A DNA stretch of 6,709 bases, from assembly GCA_934215995.1 (NCBI GenBank), contig CAKQBC010000132.1, positions 1-6,709 of the forward strand, read 5' to 3'. Below the pieces are notes generated by a model. It worked only from the letters and a program-made list of their open reading frames with translations, was not told the origin of the DNA and searched no databases. Below are positions 1 through 5,509 of this stretch, one piece after another. Made by a program: the position numbers and the translations under genes. Within the stretch, counting starts at the first letter, position 1. Every line of letters starts with the position of its first letter. The stretch comes from an uncultured Bacillus sp. (GTDB lineage: Bacteria; Bacillota; Bacilli; Bacillales; DSM-1321).

Positions 1-1
1 G

Positions 2-739
2 CTGTATACACTTGTATCTGTTTCATCTGTTGTTTTCCTTAAAGTGAAGAAAAGATACAATCTGGAAATAGATGATATCCTGATCCCGTTCTTGTCGAGG
101 GCGTTGAGGATCATTATCGTGGCCATCGCCATCACAATCGTGGCGCAGGAGTTCGATTATGATGTGAACGGATTTGTAGCCGGGCTTGGGCTTGGCGGGG
201 TGGCAATCGCCCTTGCAGCCAAAGATGCGATCAGCAATCTGTTCGGAGGTTTCATTATTATCACAGAGAAGCCATTCACGATCGGGGATTGGATTGAAAC
301 GCCGAGTGTGGAGGGCACGGTTGAGGACATCAATTTCCGAAGCACACTGGTCCGCAGATTTGACCAGGCGCTCGTGACGGTGCCGAATGCCACTCTGGCC
401 AGCGAAGCGATTACGAACTGGAGCAAAATGGGCAAAAGGCAGATCAGCTATACATTAAAACTGTCGGAACACACACCGATCGAAAAACTGAGGAGAATCG
501 TGGTCAGAATAGAGGATTTGGTCAAAAGCAATCCGGATATCCATCCGGAAACCATCCTGGTCACTTTCAATGATTATAAGGAAAATGGATATGAATTGTT
601 CCTTTATTTCTTCACAAAAACGACTGTTTGGGGAGATTATCTGAAGACGAAGGAACAGGTGAACTTCAGCATACTGGAAATCCTGGATGAAGAAGGGGTT
701 TCGATTGCATTCAGCAAAATCGCACTTGAAGATTATTAG
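2..739 (+). CDS. MscS-family mechanosensitive ion channel, 5'-partial (C-terminal 245 residues)
   Basis: This is the C-terminal part of a small-conductance mechanosensitive channel, an inner-membrane protein that opens under membrane tension to release solutes during hypo-osmotic shock. The frame is open to the left window edge: codons from position 2 read LYTLVSVSSVVFLK before the GTG at 44. That GTG has no ribosome binding site and is probably an internal valine. One hydrophobic segment (IIIVAIAITIVAQ) precedes the Gly/Ala-rich pore-lining TM3 typical of the family (GLGLGGVAIALAAKDAISNL, then FGGFIII). The MscS beta-domain follows (TEKPFTIGDWI, VEGTVEDINFRSTLVRRFD, VPNATLASEAITNWS), then an alpha/beta C-terminal domain ending in ALEDY. 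Related Bacillus proteins such as YhdY or YkuT are longer, so one or more N-terminal membrane helices should lie outside the window. The family is clear; which paralogue it is cannot be decided. Confidence 0.93.
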   Translation: MYTLVSVSSVVFLKVKKRYNLEIDDILIPFLSRALRIIIVAIAITIVAQEFDYDVNGFVAGLGLGGVAIALAAKDAISNLFGGFIIITEKPFTIGDWIETPSVEGTVEDINFRSTLVRRFDQALVTVPNATLASEAITNWSKMGKRQISYTLKLSEHTPIEKLRRIVVRIEDLVKSNPDIHPETILVTFNDYKENGYELFLYFFTKTTVWGDYLKTKEQVNFSILEILDEEGVSIAFSKIALEDY

Positions 740-753
740 GGTTTGACTGACAG

Positions 754-790
754 AGCCTGCAACCGGGAGGGTCCCGGTATGCAGGCTTTT
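754..790 (+). terminator. Rho-independent terminator of the MscS-type gene
   Basis: The hairpin starts 14 nt after the stop codon. The outer stem AGCCTGC (754-760) pairs with GCAGGCT (781-787), and the inner stem ACCGGGA (762-768) pairs with TCCCGGT (772-778). The loop is GGG, there is a one-base bulge near 779, and a short T run (787-790) follows. It separates the channel gene from the DUF368 gene. Confidence 0.88.
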
Positions 791-820
791 CTTCTGGTAT
801 TTTTTTCACCGGGAATGGCT

Positions 821-849
821 ATTGCATTCCGGGCAGGAAAAATTATAAT
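821..849 (+). promoter_or_regulatory. Predicted sigma-A promoter of the DUF368 gene
   Basis: A perfect -10 box TATAAT lies at 844-849. The -35 region is poor: ATTGCA at 821-826 with 17-nt spacing, or TTGCAT at 822-827 with 16-nt spacing. Transcription would begin near 856, which is downstream of the ATG at 850 but upstream of the GGAGGT at 878-883 and the GTG at 895. The promoter therefore bears on the start choice of the gene. It is inferred from sequence only. Confidence 0.5.
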
Positions 850-877
850 ATGAGATTAAATGAGCAAATTGTACTTT

Positions 878-883
878 GGAGGT
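878..883 (+). promoter_or_regulatory. Ribosome binding site GGAGGT that decides the DUF368 start
   Basis: GGAGGT lies 11 nt before the in-frame GTG at 895, inside the longer open frame that begins with ATG 850. The ATG at 850 has only a weak AGGA-type sequence (835-840) upstream. The spacing to GTG 895 is on the long side but workable. Confidence 0.55.
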
Positions 884-894
884 TAATTGACACA

Positions 895-1692
895 GTGGAA
901 TGGAAAAATTTATATCGCGGCCTCTTCATGGGAATCAGTGATTTGATTCCCGGTGTAAGCGGCGGGACGATTGCTTTCATATTAGGCATTTACGATAATC
1001 TTTTGGCTTCAATCAACGGGTTCTTCAGCCGTGATTGGAAAAAGCAGCTTGGGTTCCTGGTTCCATTGGGGGCCGGCATTGGAATTGCCCTCTTGCTGTT
1101 CAGTAGGGTAATTGATTATTTGCTGGAGCATCATTACGAACCGACGCAGTTTTTCTTCCTGGGATTGATTATCGGGGTGCTTCCGTTTATTGCGAAGGAA
1201 GCGGAAATGAAGCATAAGTTTACATGGGTGCATTTCGGTGTTCTTGCCGCAGTGGCAGTCCTGCTGGGCTGTATGGCATTCATAAAGCCTCTTGACACTG
1301 CAGTCATCACGACATTGACGATCCCATCGGCCATCGGGCTGTTCATGTCGGGGTGGCTTGCAAGCATGGCGATGCTTATGCCGGGGATAAGCGGATCCTT
1401 TGTATTGTTGTTGATTGGCGCCTATTCCACCATTATTTCTGCCCTTTCCGACTTAAACCTTCCAATCATCATGGTTGTCGGCGCCGGGGCAGTGATCGGT
1501 TTTATCATAAGCAGCAGAGCGATCAGCCATTTGCTGAGACATCACCGCCATATGACATACGCAGTCATCATCGGGCTGATTATCGGTTCCGTTTTCGTTG
1601 TGTATCCGGGAATTCCTGATCAAGGCATCTGGATCAGCATTGTCACGTTTATGGCCGGTTTCGGCATTACAAACTTTTTCAGCAGAGTGTAA
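895..1692 (+). CDS. DUF368 family membrane protein, probable undecaprenyl-phosphate transporter (PopT type)
   Basis: DUF368 proteins are polytopic inner-membrane proteins. Members of the family (named PopT) have been linked to returning undecaprenyl phosphate, the lipid carrier of peptidoglycan and teichoic acid precursors, to the cytoplasmic face. The protein shows two related motifs in its two halves: SDLIPGVSGGTIAFILGIYD at residues 15-34 and LMPGISGSFVLLLIGAY at 161-177. This is consistent with an internal duplication of re-entrant or membrane segments. Many hydrophobic helices follow, and a His/Arg-rich loop (HLLRHHRHM) lies near residues 212-220. I start it at GTG 895 (265 aa, MEWKNLYRGLFMG) because a GGAGGT precedes it, the likely promoter starts transcription near 856, and family members usually begin close to this motif. 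ATG 850 would add 15 residues. The gene stands alone between two terminators. Family assignment is firm; substrate is inferred from the family. Confidence 0.9.
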   Translation: MEWKNLYRGLFMGISDLIPGVSGGTIAFILGIYDNLLASINGFFSRDWKKQLGFLVPLGAGIGIALLLFSRVIDYLLEHHYEPTQFFFLGLIIGVLPFIAKEAEMKHKFTWVHFGVLAAVAVLLGCMAFIKPLDTAVITTLTIPSAIGLFMSGWLASMAMLMPGISGSFVLLLIGAYSTIISALSDLNLPIIMVVGAGAVIGFIISSRAISHLLRHHRHMTYAVIIGLIIGSVFVVYPGIPDQGIWISIVTFMAGFGITNFFSRV

Positions 1693-1711
1693 TGAAACAG
1701 AAATGGGCAGC

Positions 1712-1741
1712 AGTATGGCGATTCGGCCATACTCTTTTTTT
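1712..1741 (+). terminator. Rho-independent terminator of the DUF368 gene
   Basis: A perfect 8-bp stem pairs AGTATGGC (1712-1719) with GCCATACT (1726-1733). The loop is 6 nt and seven T residues follow at 1735-1741. It begins 20 nt after the stop codon. Confidence 0.9.
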
Positions 1742-1772
1742 ATGAGCAAATTTATTTTCTATCGGAATGGAC

Positions 1773-1783
1773 GGGTATAAAAT
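1773..1783 (+). promoter_or_regulatory. Possible promoter -10 region of the PTS IIA gene
   Basis: GGGTATAAAAT lies between the DUF368 terminator and the IIA gene. TATAAA (1776-1781) could be a sigma-A -10 box. GGGTAT (1773-1778) matches the -10 consensus of general-stress sigma-B promoters. No good -35 is present for either: the AT-rich stretch 1750-1759 gives at best four of six sigma-B matches at acceptable spacing. A start near 1788 would give a leader of about 40 nt. Confidence 0.3.
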
Positions 1784-1829
1784 AGTAGGTGGGAAAAATA
1801 AACAAAATATTTGAATGGGAGAGAGAAAT

Positions 1830-2162
1830 ATGCAAATTCAACTAGAAAATGTGGAACAGATTTCAAATCAATTGATTGTCCACAGTGACCTGGCCCGGGA
1901 CTATTTTGTGAAAGCTTTGGCTGATGCCAGACAGCTGAAAATCCATTCCGTTGAACAAAATCTTGAGAAGGCCCAGACGGAACTGGAACTGGCTCAAAAA
2001 CTGGAGGCAGATCTTCTTGAAAGAGAGAAGCAAGGAGAGGGCCCTGAACTTTCTCTGCATCTCGTACATGCACAAGGGCATGTCATGAATGCGACAACAA
2101 TCGGATACTTGACGAAAGAAATCATCAATATACATACAGAACGAGTGAATAAGCAATTTTAA
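1830..2162 (+). CDS. Orphan PTS lactose/cellobiose-type IIA protein
   Basis: This is a small soluble all-helical protein of the PTS lactose/cellobiose IIA family. Members accept phosphate from HPr on a histidine and pass it to a IIB domain for sugar uptake. Family hallmarks are the N-terminal HSDLARDYFVKAL (residues 18-30), a charged helix rich in Glu/Gln (about 41-70) and the active-site region LHLVHAQGHVMNATT (76-90). His80 aligns with the phosphorylated histidine. The usual motif is VHAQDH. Here the Asp, which in the lactococcal enzyme binds the metal at the trimer axis, is replaced by Gly83. ATG 1830 (110 aa) is preferred over ATG 1815 because GGGAGAG sits about 8 nt before it, whereas 1815 has no ribosome binding site. 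No IIB, IIC or glycosidase gene is next to it, and terminators flank it on both sides. It may serve a PTS encoded elsewhere or act as a regulator. Confidence 0.88.
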   Translation: MQIQLENVEQISNQLIVHSDLARDYFVKALADARQLKIHSVEQNLEKAQTELELAQKLEADLLEREKQGEGPELSLHLVHAQGHVMNATTIGYLTKEIINIHTERVNKQF

Positions 2163-2180
2163 ATGACTCTATTTTTTAGG

Positions 2181-2225
2181 AGAGGCATGGAATCCTGCAA
2201 CATTTTGGTTCCATGCCTTTCTTTT
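2181..2225 (+). terminator. Rho-independent terminator of the PTS IIA gene
   Basis: A perfect 10-bp stem pairs AGGCATGGAA (2183-2192) with TTCCATGCCT (2209-2218). The loop of 16 nt can be shortened by a CC/GG pair. A T-rich tail (2218-2225) follows. It begins about 18 nt after the stop codon. Confidence 0.88.
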
Positions 2226-2312
2226 TGCACATTACCTATCAAACGAAACTTTCTCTATCTGCTTCCGTATTAGTATATTATTGGTAATTAAAAAAGGTGG
2301 GGAGGTTTTGCT

Positions 2313-3245
2313 GTGCCTGTAGAGACTATCAAACCTGAAGAGTTTGGCAGCTTCTTTCTAAACGGGGATTTTGAAAGGATTTACTATTGTACAACGAACG
2401 ATTTTCAAGCATTGGTATCATTCAAGCAATTCGTTGAAATGGCAGCCTATTTTAATGAAGGCGTTGAATCTTATCAACTAGAATTTGAAACAACCATCCA
2501 GAACCTTACGCAATATGTCTGGTTAGATGGCCGGAAAGAAAAAGCAATCTGTGTATCTTTCGATAGGAGCTTGCAGATACATGGCTTGTATATTAAGCCA
2601 TATATACAATATCAGGAAAGCAATGAACGATACACCCGAAATATGTACAGTATGCCGGTCAAAGGTGAGTGGTTCGTCGTTTGGGGCGGAGCAAATGAAT
2701 TCGTCAATTACCATTATGCATATGAAAGTCAGCGTTTCGCTTATGATTTGCTTAAAGTGGAAGGTGGTTCATCATACAAAGATACACAGATTCGAAATGA
2801 AAATTTCCATGCTTTTAACGAAGAGATCCTATCCCCGGCTGATGGGAAAGTGATTCGAATCAATGACGGAATTAAAGACAATGTGCCTGGTGAAATGAAT
2901 GCTGCGCATCCAGCGGGAAATTATGTCGTAATTGAACATGCGAATAAGGAATACAGTATGGCAGCTCATCTGAAAAAGAATTCAATCCAGGTCAAGGAAG
3001 GGGAAACTGTAAAAGAAGGACAGTATATTGGAAACTGCGGCAATTCCGGCAACTCTTCGGAACCTCATGTACATTTTCAGGTTATGGATTCTTCTGATTT
3101 CGGAAATGGGAAGTCTTTAAGGGTTAGATTTAAAGGAGAATATGAGCCGATTCAGGGAGATACAGTATCAAATGCTCCAAAACATAAAGATTCATCCGAA
3201 GCTCTTTTGGTTATTCCAAGAACAATAGCCCAATTTTTTAAATAA
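2313..3245 (+). CDS. M23 (LytM/lysostaphin-type) metallopeptidase with N-terminal DUF3887-like domain
   Basis: M23 enzymes are zinc endopeptidases that usually cut peptidoglycan peptide bridges. The C-terminal half carries the fold signatures: the beta-strand region ILSPADGKVIRI (172-183), the AHL motif with His219, the segment VKEGETVKEGQYIGNCGNSG (227-246) and EPHVHF with His252 and His254. The first zinc motif is probably His134 and Asp145 (NYHY...QRFAYD), with wider spacing than the classical HxxxD, so the catalytic set looks complete. Residues 1-100 resemble DUF3887-type accessory domains (LNGDFERIYYCTTNDFQALVS), a weak call. No signal peptide or transmembrane helix is visible at the N-terminus, which is odd for a wall hydrolase. 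The start is GTG 2313 with GGAGGT at 2301-2306, six nt away. TATATT (2274-2279) may be its -10, but no good -35 was found. The gene is flanked by terminators and is more AT-rich than its neighbours. Confidence 0.85.
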   Translation: MPVETIKPEEFGSFFLNGDFERIYYCTTNDFQALVSFKQFVEMAAYFNEGVESYQLEFETTIQNLTQYVWLDGRKEKAICVSFDRSLQIHGLYIKPYIQYQESNERYTRNMYSMPVKGEWFVVWGGANEFVNYHYAYESQRFAYDLLKVEGGSSYKDTQIRNENFHAFNEEILSPADGKVIRINDGIKDNVPGEMNAAHPAGNYVVIEHANKEYSMAAHLKKNSIQVKEGETVKEGQYIGNCGNSGNSSEPHVHFQVMDSSDFGNGKSLRVRFKGEYEPIQGDTVSNAPKHKDSSEALLVIPRTIAQFFK

Positions 3246-3267
3246 TCTTAGATTTGCGTTGCCCTTT

Positions 3268-3298
3268 AAGGAGACAGTAAAAAAACTGTCTCCTTTTT
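3268..3298 (+). terminator. Rho-independent terminator of the M23 gene
   Basis: A perfect 11-bp stem pairs AAGGAGACAGT (3268-3278) with ACTGTCTCCTT (3285-3295). The loop is six A residues and the T run extends to 3298. In the minus direction the hairpin lacks a real U tract, so it is not clearly a terminator for the convergent CPBP gene. Confidence 0.93.
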
Positions 3299-3349
3299 AA
3301 TACCGGTAATCCATCCAATGCGGATTGCCTTATATATGAAGGATGGTGT

Positions 3350-4078
3350 CTACTGGCTGACGGGATCCCCAAGCTTTGCCACATAGTCGATCAGGAAGTG
3401 AAGGATGATGAGCGGCACGATGGAGCCTAGCCCGATTGCTAAAATAGAAAACCAGATTCCTACAACCATCGTCTTTATAACGCCTTTCAACCCTTGATAC
3501 GAATGGGCAAGGCCGAACAAGACGGACGCCAATAGAATAGCTGCCCAAATTGACATATCCGGAAACAGATAGGAAAATGCGAAGATCAAAAAGCCTCTGT
3601 AAATGATTTCTTCCGTGACCCCCGCTGTAATGGAAACATAATTCCATACCTTTCTCTCGCGCCCGGTAACGGGAAGAAGCACACTGAAGCTTGATTGGCC
3701 CAGCTCCTTATTGCTTGCTTCATTCCATTTACTGCGGATCTTTTCACTTACCCGGTATCCGATCAAGTAATACAGCAGGCTGGCAAAATAGATTAAGAGA
3801 AGGGCGATTGCCGAGTACGTAACCCACGGTCCCAGTGTATCCGTGTTGAATGTCGGATAGGCAAGGCCTGCGTCTGCCAGGGTAAGTTCAGTTGCGGCTA
3901 TCAGGAGCAAAATAAAGATTGTCGGCACCCAAAGGCCGGTCATTACATTCACATAATAAGAAATTCTCCTTTTTTCCGATTCTCCAACAGTTTTCTTGAA
4001 TTTTTTAAAACCGAAATATCCAATGATCGGTTCATAGATAAGCGTAAATGCGATGACTGCCCACATGCCAATTTCCAT
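3350..4078 (-). CDS. CPBP family intramembrane glutamic-type protease
   Basis: This is a 242-residue polytopic membrane protein of the CPBP (CAAX protease and bacteriocin-processing, formerly Abi) family. Members cleave substrates in the membrane; bacterial members are linked to bacteriocin self-immunity, peptide maturation or unknown tasks. The catalytic motifs are visible: TEEIIYRGF with Glu156, Glu157 and Arg161; FGLAHSYQG with His192; and LHFLIDY with His227 and Asp231. Hydrophobic segments occur near residues 5-22, 45-65, 88-107 and 150-235. Translation starts 26 nt after the stop of the MFS gene, with AAGGGG (4088-4093) about 9 nt before the ATG, so the two genes are probably one operon. 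No convincing terminator follows on the minus strand. The family call is strong; the substrate is unknown. Confidence 0.92.
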   Translation of the reverse strand: MEIGMWAVIAFTLIYEPIIGYFGFKKFKKTVGESEKRRISYYVNVMTGLWVPTIFILLLIAATELTLADAGLAYPTFNTDTLGPWVTYSAIALLLIYFASLLYYLIGYRVSEKIRSKWNEASNKELGQSSFSVLLPVTGRERKVWNYVSITAGVTEEIIYRGFLIFAFSYLFPDMSIWAAILLASVLFGLAHSYQGLKGVIKTMVVGIWFSILAIGLGSIVPLIILHFLIDYVAKLGDPVSQ

Positions 4079-4104
4079 AAGTTTAGTCCCCTTATTTATA
4101 AGAT

Positions 4105-5388
4105 TTATGTTGTTTCCATCACGTCCGCAGATCGGCTGCCGGAATGCCTTTGGATAAAGCGCGCCGGAACCAGAATCAATACGGTGATGATCAGGACCAA
4201 TCCTGACACGATCAAAACGAGCGAAGGCGATACGAAGTCGTACAACAGCCCATAAATGAGCGTGCCGGCTGGCATCAGTGCCATCGCCCCTGTTTCAAGA
4301 AGAGAGAAAACACGTCCCCTGTACTCTTCCTGAACCTTCGTCTGGATCATGACCAAAAGAGGCGTATTCACAAAAACAACGAGCGATCCGAATAAAGGCA
4401 TCAGCAGCCCGAAGTAGGCAACCACAGCCCAATAGGACAGCTGTATGAGTAATGGCAGTGCAATCAGGGCCATTATCGCCGACATGGAAATGATGCCCCA
4501 TTTGGAGAGGCCGAGAGGCGACCTGAAAGCTTTCCGTGTACCTGCATAAATGGATGCGGCTAATGTCCCGATTGCTGTGCAAGCTTCAACAAAGCCATAG
4601 TGGCCAGACTCAACTTTCAGCAGGTCGATCATCACATACGAAAATCCGACGTCTATGGCACCGAAGAAAAAGTTGATGAACAGTGCAACCAGCACAATCC
4701 GTGATATCAGTTCATCGTTTCGGAGATAATCAATCCCGTTTCGAATGCCTGTAAAGAGTGTTTCTTTTTCATCGGTTTGCTGGTTTTCGGACTTATTCGT
4801 ATATAGCGTAAAATCCATGGTTACATCCAAAAGAGTGGCAATTGCGTATGCCGCAATGAAAATAGCAATGAACGCCGGCAGTGGCAGAAACCCATAAAAG
4901 AGACCTCCTGCAGTAGGTCCAGCGATTGCGGCTAATGAAAAGGATATTTGGTTGAAGGACATCGCTTTTTGGATATTTTCCGAGTCTACCAGATTGGGGA
5001 TTGCCGTGGTGAAAGTCAGGCTGGAGAATGCTGATGTAATTGAAATCAGGGCGGTTGCTGTATATATGGCGTATAGCGATAAACCGTTCGCCAGGCTGTA
5101 GGCAAGCAGGAGAGCCATGGTCAGTGCGCTGCCTGATTGTGAAGCGATGATGATCGTTTTTTTATTGAAGCGGTCGGCCATATAGCCGGCAATCGGTGAA
5201 ATGAAAGCTCTCGGCAATATATTGAGAATCAGGTTAATCGCAAACGATAAGGCAGAACCTGTGCTTGACAGTATATAAAAGCTGATGCCGAACGTATAGA
5301 TGCTCGAACCGAGAGATGAGACCAGTTTACTGATCAAAAAAGTCCAAAGGTGCTGCTGTGTTTTCTTTTTTCTAAATTCATCTTCCAT
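4105..5388 (-). CDS. MFS transporter, probable drug/peptide/siderophore-type exporter
   Basis: This is a 427-residue major facilitator protein with about 12 predicted membrane helices, an integral cytoplasmic-membrane secondary transporter. The signature loop between helices 2 and 3 is present (GYMADRFNKK, residues 68-77). A polar central cytoplasmic loop (about 193-212, NKSENQQTDEKE) separates the two six-helix halves, and EEYRGRVFS (354-362) marks the equivalent loop in the C-terminal half. This pattern fits the DHA3 group, which includes macrolide and enterobactin exporters, so export is more likely than uptake. A strong ribosome binding site (GAGGGGG, about 7 nt before the ATG) supports the start. 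The gene leads the MFS-CPBP operon and is divergent from an XRE-family regulator. A 19-bp palindrome lies 17 nt upstream of the start codon, so local repression is likely. The substrate cannot be inferred. Confidence 0.92.
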   Translation of the reverse strand: MEDEFRKKKTQQHLWTFLISKLVSSLGSSIYTFGISFYILSSTGSALSFAINLILNILPRAFISPIAGYMADRFNKKTIIIASQSGSALTMALLLAYSLANGLSLYAIYTATALISITSAFSSLTFTTAIPNLVDSENIQKAMSFNQISFSLAAIAGPTAGGLFYGFLPLPAFIAIFIAAYAIATLLDVTMDFTLYTNKSENQQTDEKETLFTGIRNGIDYLRNDELISRIVLVALFINFFFGAIDVGFSYVMIDLLKVESGHYGFVEACTAIGTLAASIYAGTRKAFRSPLGLSKWGIISMSAIMALIALPLLIQLSYWAVVAYFGLLMPLFGSLVVFVNTPLLVMIQTKVQEEYRGRVFSLLETGAMALMPAGTLIYGLLYDFVSPSLVLIVSGLVLIITVLILVPARFIQRHSGSRSADVMETT

Positions 5389-5405
5389 ATAATAACCCCC
5401 TCAAA

Positions 5406-5424
5406 AGTTTAATTTAATTAAACT
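5406..5424. promoter_or_regulatory. Predicted operator O1 (palindrome) in front of the MFS-CPBP operon
   Basis: AGTTTAATTTAATTAAACT is a perfect palindrome with 9-bp arms around T5415. Its core GTTTAAT-N3-ATTAAAC (5407-5423) is shared exactly with the second palindrome at 5468-5496. It lies just downstream of the putative minus-strand -10 (5427-5432), over the expected transcription start, a typical repressor position. The likely binder is the XRE-family regulator encoded from 5510. Confidence 0.75.
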
Positions 5425-5426
5425 AA

Positions 5427-5455
5427 TTTATATACATATATTAACAGATGTTCCA
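5427..5455 (-). promoter_or_regulatory. Possible promoter of the MFS-CPBP operon
   Basis: On the minus strand, TATAAA (5432 down to 5427) could serve as the -10 box. TGGAAC (5455-5450), 17 nt upstream, gives only three of six matches to the -35 consensus. The region is very AT-rich, so the exact box is uncertain. A start near 5420 would fall inside O1. Confidence 0.35.
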
Positions 5456-5456
5456 T

Positions 5457-5485
5457 TTGCATGCAATCCTTTTGTTTAATATAAT
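5457..5485 (+). promoter_or_regulatory. Predicted sigma-A promoter of the XRE-family regulator
   Basis: The -35 is TTGCAT (5457-5462), followed by a 17-nt spacer and a perfect TATAAT -10 (5480-5485). Transcription would begin near 5492, about 18 nt before the ATG. The -10 lies in the centre of palindrome O2, so a protein bound there would block this promoter. Confidence 0.72.
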
Positions 5486-5496
5486 TAAACAAAAGG
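5468..5496. promoter_or_regulatory. Predicted operator O2 (palindrome) over the regulator promoter
   Basis: CCTTTTGTTTAAT (5468-5480) and ATTAAACAAAAGG (5484-5496) form 13-bp perfect arms around ATA. The core GTTTAAT-N3-ATTAAAC (5474-5490) equals that of O1, and the centres are about 67 bp apart. Because transcription should start inside the right arm, it is more likely a DNA operator than an RNA hairpin or terminator. Its position predicts autorepression of the regulator. Confidence 0.75.
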
Positions 5497-5509
5497 ATGG
5501 TGAGAGGAT

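Noticed and set aside
44..46. GTG as the start of the MscS-type gene
   Set aside because: There is no ribosome binding site, the frame is open upstream to the window edge, and upstream codons encode a hydrophobic membrane segment.
1759..2073. 104-codon open frame on the minus strand
   Set aside because: It is antisense to the well-supported PTS IIA gene and its leader, and the translation is unlike any family.
2527..2853. 108-codon open frame on the + strand
   Set aside because: It is a shifted frame within the M23 gene with no ribosome binding site and no family resemblance.
3330..3647. 105-codon open frame on the minus strand
   Set aside because: It is a different frame of the CPBP protease gene, which has clear catalytic motifs in its own frame.
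5425..5443. AT-rich alternating stretch as a third operator palindrome
   Set aside because: The symmetry is imperfect and mostly due to TA alternation; it lacks the GTTTAAT/ATTAAAC core and is better explained as promoter sequence.
5468..5496. Palindrome as a transcription terminator or RNA switch
   Set aside because: No T run follows on the + strand, and the predicted transcript starts within the right arm, so the hairpin would not be in the RNA.
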